Position numbers and translations under genes: made by a program. The notes beneath the pieces were generated by a model. That model was not told the origin of the DNA, did no database searches, and saw only the letters and a list, made by a program, of their open reading frames with translations. Positions 58,513 to 64,000 of a stretch of DNA of 64,000 nt are shown in pieces. Each line of letters starts with the position of its first letter. The stretch's first letter is position 1. Source of the stretch: Streptomyces antibioticus (GTDB lineage: Bacteria > Actinomycetota > Actinomycetes > Streptomycetales > Streptomycetaceae); the NCBI RefSeq assembly GCF_002019855.1, contig NZ_CM007717.1:1054001-1118000 (forward strand), in the 5' to 3' direction.

Positions 58513-58536
58513 CCCGACCCGACCCGGACCCGAACC

Positions 58537-59997
58537 TTGTCTTCCGAAGTTCTCCCCCTCACCGTCAAGTTCCCCCACCGGTCCCGGCGCGGCATCCTGC
58601 TGGGCCTCAGCCTCCCCCAGCTCGTTCTCGTCTCCTCTGCCCTCGCGCTCCTCCTGGTCACCGTGGTGACCTCCGGTCTGATGGGCGCCGTCGTCCTGGC
58701 CCCCCTGTGGATCACCACCGCCGTCCTGGTCGGAGTCCGGCGGGAGGGCCGGTCCCTGATCGACTGGGCGCCGCTCGTCGCCCGGTACGCCCAACGCCGC
58801 CGGAGTGGGCAGACGGTGTGGCGGGCCCGGCCAGTCTCCCGGCCCCAGGTCGAAGGGCTGCTCCACCTGCCCGGAACGACCGCGTCGCTCCGGGTGGCCA
58901 CCTCCGCATCCGGCGCCGCCGCCGTCCACGACCCCCACCGGCAGACCCTGACCGCCGTCGCCAAGGTCAGCTCCCGCGCCTTCGCCCTGCTCGATCCCGC
59001 CACCCAGAACAGCAACGTGTCCGCATGGGGCCGGGCGCTCGCGGGCATCGCCCGCACCGGGCACGTCGCCACCGTCCAGGTCATGGAGCGCACCGTCCCA
59101 GACTCCGGCGACAGCCTCGCCCGGCACTGGGCCGAGCACGGCAACCCCCAGGCCCCCGTCGCCGGACAGATCTACTCCGCGCTCGTCGAATCCGCCGGGC
59201 CCGCCGCCGCCCCGCACGAGGCGTACCTCGCCATCGCCCTGGACCTCAAAGCCGCCAAGCGCCTGGTCAGTCAGGCCGGCGGCGGGCTCGACGGTGCCTT
59301 CACCGTCATGGCGCAAACCACCGCGTCCGTCGCCCAGGCCGCCCGCACCGCCGGCCTCACCGTCACCGGATGGCTGGGCCCACGGGAGATCGCAGCCGTG
59401 CTGCGCACCGCCTACGACCCCGCCTCCACCGCCCGCCTCCAGCAGTGGTCCTCCACCGGCCGCGCCGAGGCCGACCCGGCCGCCGCCGGCCCCGTCGCCC
59501 AGGTCGAGGAAACCGACCGGGTGATCACCGACTCCGCCCGGCACACCACTTACTGGGTCGAGAACTGGCCCCGGACCGAAACCCACGCCGGATTCCTGCA
59601 CAACATCATGTTCAGCACCGGTGTGCGGCGCACCTTCTCCCTCATCTACGCCCCCCAGGGGATCGACTCCGCCCTGCGCGACGTCCAGCGCCGCAAGGCC
59701 GCGATCATCGCGGACGCCTCTGAGCGCCGCCGCCGCGGCCAGGTGGAGTCCGAGGCGGACAACGTCGAGTACGCGGACGTCAAGACCCGCGAGAAGCAGC
59801 TGATCTCCGGCCATGCGGACGTCGCACTGACCGGGCTACTCACCGTCTCCGCCGACACCGACGCCCACTTGGATGCCGCCTGCGCGCAGATCGAAACGGC
59901 TGCCGCCGGCGCCCAGGTCGACCTGCGGCGCTTGATCTACCAGCAGACGGACGCCTTCACCGCCGGCGCTCTCCCGCTGGCCCGCAACACCCTCTAA
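58537..59997 (+). CDS. SCO6880-family transfer protein
   Basis: 486 aa, TTG start. It begins TVKFPHRSRRGILLGLSLPQ, then two adjacent membrane helices (LVLVSSALALLLVTVVTSGL, MGAVVLAPLWITTAVLVGVR). The rest is soluble (AHYWVENWPRTET-like segment HTTYWVENWPRTETHAGFLH, RTFSLIYAPQGIDSALRDVQ). These are the marks of the SCO6880 family, a PrgI-plus-VirB4-N-terminal-like fusion always found next to a VirB4-type ATPase in actinomycete elements. It would sit at the membrane base of the channel. Confidence 0.85.
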   Translation: MSSEVLPLTVKFPHRSRRGILLGLSLPQLVLVSSALALLLVTVVTSGLMGAVVLAPLWITTAVLVGVRREGRSLIDWAPLVARYAQRRRSGQTVWRARPVSRPQVEGLLHLPGTTASLRVATSASGAAAVHDPHRQTLTAVAKVSSRAFALLDPATQNSNVSAWGRALAGIARTGHVATVQVMERTVPDSGDSLARHWAEHGNPQAPVAGQIYSALVESAGPAAAPHEAYLAIALDLKAAKRLVSQAGGGLDGAFTVMAQTTASVAQAARTAGLTVTGWLGPREIAAVLRTAYDPASTARLQQWSSTGRAEADPAAAGPVAQVEETDRVITDSARHTTYWVENWPRTETHAGFLHNIMFSTGVRRTFSLIYAPQGIDSALRDVQRRKAAIIADASERRRRGQVESEADNVEYADVKTREKQLISGHADVALTGLLTVSADTDAHLDAACAQIETAAAGAQVDLRRLIYQQTDAFTAGALPLARNTL

Positions 59998-60041
59998 CCC
60001 GCCCGCCCGCCATCTTGGCGCCCATCCCCCGCGAGAAGCCC

Positions 60042-60503
60042 TTGTCACCTGACGACCGCAGCGACGCCCTCCCCACGAGCGACGCCCACCCGTATCTGCG
60101 GGCGGCCACCGCCGGCCTGCGCCACCACACGCGCACCCTCACCGCACAGACGTCCGCCGGCGAGAGCGCCCGGCCCGCCGACCGGCCTCACCTCGACAGC
60201 CTGCACGCCCACCTCACCGCCCTGCACCGGCTGCTGGACCAGATCGCTGAACGCACCCGGCCCGAACGCCTCGCCTCCGGGCGGCACCTGGCCACCGCCC
60301 ACGCCCGTCTGTGGCAGGCAGCCGACGCCGTCCACGCGGCGTTCCACCTGCTGCCCGCCGCAGCCCCCGGCGGCAGCGACTGCCACCCCGAGCGGCTCCC
60401 GGAAGGCCCGCCCGTGCTGACCATCTGCCAGCGCCACCTGGCCGCCTCCCACGCCATACGGCGCAAGACCACGGCCGCCGACCTCGCCGCCCCGGCGTCC
60501 TGA
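60042..60503 (+). CDS. Hypothetical protein of the transfer operon
   Basis: 153 aa from TTG 60042 (GAGAAG upstream); TTG 60015 would add nine residues. Helical and His/Ala/Arg-rich (LDSLHAHLTALHRLLDQIAE, LATAHARLWQAADAVHAAFH), no membrane segment. It lies between SCO6880 and the VirB4-like gene and may be a small accessory of the ATPase. Family not recognised. Confidence 0.55.
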   Translation: MSPDDRSDALPTSDAHPYLRAATAGLRHHTRTLTAQTSAGESARPADRPHLDSLHAHLTALHRLLDQIAERTRPERLASGRHLATAHARLWQAADAVHAAFHLLPAAAPGGSDCHPERLPEGPPVLTICQRHLAASHAIRRKTTAADLAAPAS

Positions 60504-60535
60504 AACACCCCCGCCCCGGAATCGAGCGAGCACCG

Positions 60536-62026
60536 TTGTCCCACCGCCGCGCCAGCGCGACCCCCCTGTTCACCCCGCACAACATCGACCGCGCCCAGCG
60601 CCGGGCCCTTCGCAAGCAGACGGCCCGCGCCGAAGCCCGCGCCCGCAGCGCCGCCGGCACCGACGCTCAACAGCACCCCATCGAGGCCGCCTACCCCGAT
60701 GCCGTGTACCCGCTCGCCGGGCGCCCCGGCCCCGCGTCCGCCCGCGGCAGCCGCCTCAAACTCCCCGCCCACCGCATGACCACCGCCGTGGCCAGCGCCG
60801 CTTATCCCTTCCTCGCCGAAGGCGGGCTCGGCGCCGACGGCATCTATATCGGCCGCGACCTGCACGCGGAAGGCAGTTTCACCTTCGACCCGTTCAGCCT
60901 GTACGGAAAAGTGGAGGGGTTCACCAACCCGAACCTGTTGCTCGCGGGGGTGATCGGGCAGGGCAAGAGCGCCCTGGCCAAGAGCCTGGCCCTGCGGTCC
61001 GTCGCCTTCGGGTACCGGGTGTACGTCCCGTGCGACCCGAAAGGTGAATGGAGCGCGGTGGCCTCCGCCCTGGGCGGCACGTCCATTGCACTGGGGCCGG
61101 GGCTGCCCGGCAGGCTCAACCCGCTGGACGCGGCACCCCGGCCACAGTCCGTACCGGAGGCGGAGTGGGAAGGCGAGGTCCGCAAACGCCGTCTGCTGCT
61201 CCTCGGCTCCCTGGCCCGCACCGTCCTGGGCCGGGACCTGCTCCCCATGGAGCACACCGTCCTCGACGTCGCGCTCGACGCCGCCGCAGCCCGGGCAGCG
61301 GCCAGTGGCCGGCCCCCGCTGCTCGGCGACATCGCCCACGCCCTCGCCGACGGGCCCGGCCTCGACCTCGCCGGCGGTCTCCTGGCCGGACGGCTCGGGG
61401 AGGCCGCCCGCGACCTCGCCCACGCCATGCGCCGCCTGGTCTTCGGAGACCTGGCCGGAATGTTCGACGCACCCTCCACCAGCGCCTTCAACCCGTACAG
61501 CCCGATGCTGTCCATCGACCTCTCCCGCCTCGGCGGCAGCGACGACACCGCCCTCGTCCTGGCCATGACGTGCGCCTCGGCCTGGATGGAAGCCGCACTC
61601 ACCGACCCATACGGCGGCCGACGGTGGGTGATCTACGACGAGGCGTGGAGACTGATGAGGCATCCGGCCCTCCTGATGCGCATGCAGGCCCAGTGGAAGC
61701 TCTCCCGCGGCCTGGGCATCGCCAACGCCATGGTCATCCACCGGCTGTCCGACCTGCTGACCGCGGGCGACGCCGGCAGCCAAAGCCGCGCACTGGCCGA
61801 GGGGTTGCTCGCCGACTGCAGCACCCGCGTGATCTACCGCCAGGAGACCGACCAGCTGCACGCCGCCGCCGGACTCCTCGGACTGACCAGCGTCGAAACC
61901 GCAGCGCTGTCCCACCTCAGCCGTGGCCGTGGCCTGTGGAAGGTGGCTGGCCGGAGCTTCGTGGTCCAGCACCAGTTGCACCCCGCCGAGCTGCAGCTTT
62001 TCGACACAGACGCCCGCATGCACTGA
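60536..62026 (+). CDS. VirB4/TraC-like conjugation ATPase
   Basis: 496 aa from TTG 60536. Walker A LLAGVIGQGKSALAKSLALR, then RVYVPCDPKGEWSAVASALG with RLNPLD. Walker B is RRWVIYDEAWRLMRHPALLM, and AMVIHRLSDL with QTDQ-like CSTRVIYRQETDQ closes the motor. The N-terminal third of full-length VirB4 is missing; in these elements it is supplied by the SCO6880 protein. It powers channel assembly and DNA transfer. Confidence 0.88.
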   Translation: MSHRRASATPLFTPHNIDRAQRRALRKQTARAEARARSAAGTDAQQHPIEAAYPDAVYPLAGRPGPASARGSRLKLPAHRMTTAVASAAYPFLAEGGLGADGIYIGRDLHAEGSFTFDPFSLYGKVEGFTNPNLLLAGVIGQGKSALAKSLALRSVAFGYRVYVPCDPKGEWSAVASALGGTSIALGPGLPGRLNPLDAAPRPQSVPEAEWEGEVRKRRLLLLGSLARTVLGRDLLPMEHTVLDVALDAAAARAAASGRPPLLGDIAHALADGPGLDLAGGLLAGRLGEAARDLAHAMRRLVFGDLAGMFDAPSTSAFNPYSPMLSIDLSRLGGSDDTALVLAMTCASAWMEAALTDPYGGRRWVIYDEAWRLMRHPALLMRMQAQWKLSRGLGIANAMVIHRLSDLLTAGDAGSQSRALAEGLLADCSTRVIYRQETDQLHAAAGLLGLTSVETAALSHLSRGRGLWKVAGRSFVVQHQLHPAELQLFDTDARMH

Positions 62027-62057
62027 CCGCAGAAACGTTCAACCAACCCGGGAACCC

Positions 62058-62840
62058 ATGTCTTCAGCACGCGCCGACCTGTCCCTGTTCGCCTCCGCGC
62101 TCGCCGCCCGTCTCCCCGGGCAGTGGACGAGCAACTACCGGCTGCACCTCACCTTCGAAGACCAGTGCGCCACCATCGACCGTCTCTGGGACCGCGGTCA
62201 CGTCGAGTACATCGTCAGCCAGTACGTCCTGGGTCACGAGGCCGTCCTCCACGGTCCGGACGGCCAGCACCTCTACGTCACCGACCGGCCTTTGCGGCCA
62301 CGCCAGTTCGTCGTCGCTCCGCTGGGCCCCGACGTCGAGCCGCACCACTTCGTGGGCATCGAGGAACCCAACGGGATCGCGGTCCCCAACGATCCCGTCC
62401 GGGCCGCGGCCCACATCGCGCGGCGGCTGCTGCCCCGCTACGAATCCGCCCGCGACGCGGTGCGCCGCAGCCTCGTCGACCGGCCCGAACCCCCGCACCG
62501 CAAGGCCCCGCCGCAGGTCGACCGAACCCTCACCCTGACCTGGTACGAGGACGGGGTGGTCGGGGCGCCGTACAAGGACGTCCTGGAGGAAGCCAGGGAA
62601 GTGCTGTACGTCCACGGATTCCAGTACGTGCCCCACCAAGCCGCGTTCCTCCTCCCCGCCTCCTACGGCGAGGCCGACCGCGCCGTACGCATCCAGGCCG
62701 TCGCCCTCCGGCTCGCCGAGCACGGGATCGGCGTGAACCTGCGTCACGCCACGCCCACAGCCACGCTCCCGCCCCGCCCACCGGCCGTGGCCCGGCCTGT
62801 CCCCGCACTGCCCGCAGCCCCTGCCGCCCGCGCCCGCTGA
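62058..62840 (+). CDS. Hypothetical protein of the transfer operon
   Basis: 260 aa. Sequence blocks: YRLHLTFEDQCATIDRLWDR, QYVLGHEAVLHGPDGQHLYV, FVVAPLGPDVEPHHFVGIEE, IARRLLPRYESARDAVRRSL. Middle part HRKAPPQVDRTLTLTWYEDG has a beta-rich look. No signal peptide, membrane helix or known motif. Position directly behind the VirB4-like gene suggests an element-specific function. Confidence 0.6.
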   Translation: MSSARADLSLFASALAARLPGQWTSNYRLHLTFEDQCATIDRLWDRGHVEYIVSQYVLGHEAVLHGPDGQHLYVTDRPLRPRQFVVAPLGPDVEPHHFVGIEEPNGIAVPNDPVRAAAHIARRLLPRYESARDAVRRSLVDRPEPPHRKAPPQVDRTLTLTWYEDGVVGAPYKDVLEEAREVLYVHGFQYVPHQAAFLLPASYGEADRAVRIQAVALRLAEHGIGVNLRHATPTATLPPRPPAVARPVPALPAAPAARAR

Positions 62841-62863
62841 CCACCTGCACGAAGGAAACCGCA

Positions 62864-63442
62864 ATCAGCACCCGCAGCTTCATCGCCCGCCCCACCGGTA
62901 CCGGCTACGAGGGCATCTACTGCCATTACGACGGCTACCCCGACCATCAGCTCCCCCTCCTGCTCGGCGCCGCCCGCTACCGCTTCGGCAGTGACCTCGA
63001 CGCCCTTCGCCGGCACCTCATCGATGGACCCCACGACTGGAAGCAGCTCGGCATGGACCTCCTGGACGGTGCGCCCGACAACGTCCGGGAGCGCCTCGAC
63101 CCCCACGGCGACCGCGGCCCAAGCGCACCCTTCGACAACGTCTTCAACGTTGACGGCACCCCCGCGAAACCGATCCCGGTCACCGACGCCAACGCCGATG
63201 CCATGGGCCTGGAATGGGGCTACGTCCTGCACGACCACGGCATCGAGGTCATCGCCCTGACCTGGTACGACATCGGCCCCATCGTGCCCTGGGACACCGA
63301 CCCCCTCTCCCGGATCTCCGGCACCCTCTCGCTATGGGACTCGAACCGGCCCGTACCCATCCAGGCTCCCGCCACCCCACTGAAGATCACCAAGCCGGTC
63401 GCCCCTGCACCAGCACCCGCCCGATCGCGGATCACCCGCTGA
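62864..63442 (+). CDS. Hypothetical protein with apparent ATC start
   Basis: 192 aa if it begins at ATC 62864, 7 bp after GAAGGA. The first residues would be (M)STRSFIARPTGTGYEGIYCH, then YDGYPDHQLPLLLGAARYRF, DALRRHLIDGPHDWKQLGMD and LEWGYVLHDHGIEVIALTWY. Streptomyces proteins with this beginning usually start MSTRS, so ATC seems to replace ATG. No ATG, GTG or TTG precedes it in frame after the previous gene. Function unknown. Confidence 0.65.
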   Translation: MSTRSFIARPTGTGYEGIYCHYDGYPDHQLPLLLGAARYRFGSDLDALRRHLIDGPHDWKQLGMDLLDGAPDNVRERLDPHGDRGPSAPFDNVFNVDGTPAKPIPVTDANADAMGLEWGYVLHDHGIEVIALTWYDIGPIVPWDTDPLSRISGTLSLWDSNRPVPIQAPATPLKITKPVAPAPAPARSRITR

Positions 63443-63477
63443 ACGCCCCGCCCATAGGCCGCACTCCGGAGAAGTCT

Positions 63478-64000
63478 CTGTCCGCCCCGCAGATCACCGT
63501 CGTCATCGCCACCCAGCTCCGCCCCGAGCGCCTGCCCTACCTGCAGGAGATGCACGCCAGCCTCACCCGGCAGACCGTGCCCTGGGAGGCCATCCTCGTC
63601 CTCGACGGCGCCGACCCCGCCCTCGTACCTGCACCGATCACCGCCGACTCACGCATCCGTACCCTCGCCCTGCCCCGCCCGGTCGGCGCCGCCTGCGCCC
63701 GCAACCTCGGCCTGAACGAGGTACGCACCGAATTCGTGAACTGGGCCGACGACGATGACGTCTTCCCCGACTGGAGCCTGGGCGTACGCCTGGAGACCTT
63801 CACCGACGAGCTCGGGTGGGTCGCCGGATACAGCGAGGACTGGCTGCCCGACGGCTCACGGCGCGTGTGGGAATGCCCGGCCCCGCCCGGCTACCACGCC
63901 GCCGGCGACGTGGTGACGTACTGGCCCCGGCCGCAGGACACCATCCCCGTCGGGCCGACGACCATCTTGGCCCGCACCCGCCTGGTCCGGGCGGCGGGCG
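63478..64000 (+). CDS. GT2-family glycosyltransferase, truncated by window, apparent CTG start
   Basis: 174 codons to the right edge. It starts at CTG 63478, 6 bp after GGAG; no ATG, GTG or TTG lies earlier in frame. The N-terminus is a clear GT-A fold: ITVVIATQLRPERLPYLQEM, TVPWEAILVLDGADPALVPA, PVGAACARNLGLNEVRTEFV, and the DxD-type metal site in NWADDDDVFPDW. It probably glycosylates a surface or secreted acceptor. The rest of the gene is outside. Confidence 0.75.
   Translation, partial: MSAPQITVVIATQLRPERLPYLQEMHASLTRQTVPWEAILVLDGADPALVPAPITADSRIRTLALPRPVGAACARNLGLNEVRTEFVNWADDDDVFPDWSLGVRLETFTDELGWVAGYSEDWLPDGSRRVWECPAPPGYHAAGDVVTYWPRPQDTIPVGPTTILARTRLVRAAG

Overview
High GC, strong third-position G/C bias, GTG/TTG starts and many actinomycete-only families (WhiB, DUF317, DUF2637, DUF4913, SCO6880, DUF6112, LAXTG surface proteins) point to a Streptomyces or close relative. 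Positions 2-3282 look like host chromosome: the end of an N-acetylmuramoyl-L-alanine amidase gene, a GAF-domain regulator and an aldehyde dehydrogenase closed by a strong hairpin. From about 3300 to the right edge the content is that of one large integrative and conjugative element (ICE): a tyrosine integrase and excisionase at the left end, then cargo, replication genes, mobilisation genes, accessory genes and a type IV secretion-like transfer operon. The right end of the element is not in the window.

Layout: 3394-4988 int/xis; 5299-6020 decayed DNA (a SulP sulfate-transporter relic); 6151-8100 a TrmO/TsaA-like methyltransferase and an XRE/TPR regulator, both leftward; 8443-21888 a tightly packed rightward cargo cluster of 14 genes (anti-sigma-type ATPase, HAD phosphatase, capsule-type glycosyltransferase, thymidylate-synthase-family enzyme with the cytosine-specific Asp, NodU/TobZ-type carbamoyltransferase, CgeB-like glycosyltransferase, small kinase, methyltransferase, two APH-like kinases, histidine phosphatase, sugar epimerase, SAH-hydrolase-like oxidoreductase, KdsB-like cytidylyltransferase). 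This looks like an undescribed pathway for a carbamoylated and glycosylated 5-hydroxymethylcytosine nucleotide or nucleoside, made either as a metabolite or as a DNA modification. 21957-23957 holds a thioesterase and an MmyB-type regulator. A 1-kb non-coding region precedes the replication genes (24994-26885), WhiB, DUF2637, MobC, a candidate oriT and the relaxase (to 31409).

Positions 31513-38761 hold accessory genes (lipoprotein, frameshifted HNH-like gene, DUF3800, DUF317 proteins, a HEPN-motif protein). Positions 54007-38906 form a long leftward block: DNA methyltransferase, DUF4913, RelE-like toxin, DUF3631-like protein, a set of helical paralogues, an SH3-like protein, HxlR regulator, two MFS exporters, DUF317 and two sortase-anchored SpaA/Cna-B adhesins. 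Positions 54773 to the right edge are the rightward transfer operon (peptidoglycan hydrolase, DUF6112, VirB8-like, VirB6-like, SCO6880, VirB4-like ATPase and accessory genes, then a truncated GT2 glycosyltransferase).

Three non-coding patterns stand out. (1) Five four- or five-codon mini-ORFs, each with its own Shine-Dalgarno (SD) sequence and four encoding exactly MFRP, lie in 360 bp upstream of the transfer operon. (2) Hairpins with the identical hexaloop AGGCAA occur both there and in the leader of the replication genes, where they flank another mini-ORF. (3) A perfect 25-bp palindrome inside about 55 bp of conserved sequence occurs three times, each upstream of a leftward transcription unit of the element (xis/int, the SH3/paralogue block, the DUF4913/toxin block), with split half-sites upstream of the methyltransferase. 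Several genes also seem to start at CTG or ATC behind good SD sequences. All calls come from reading the sequence; no database search was run.
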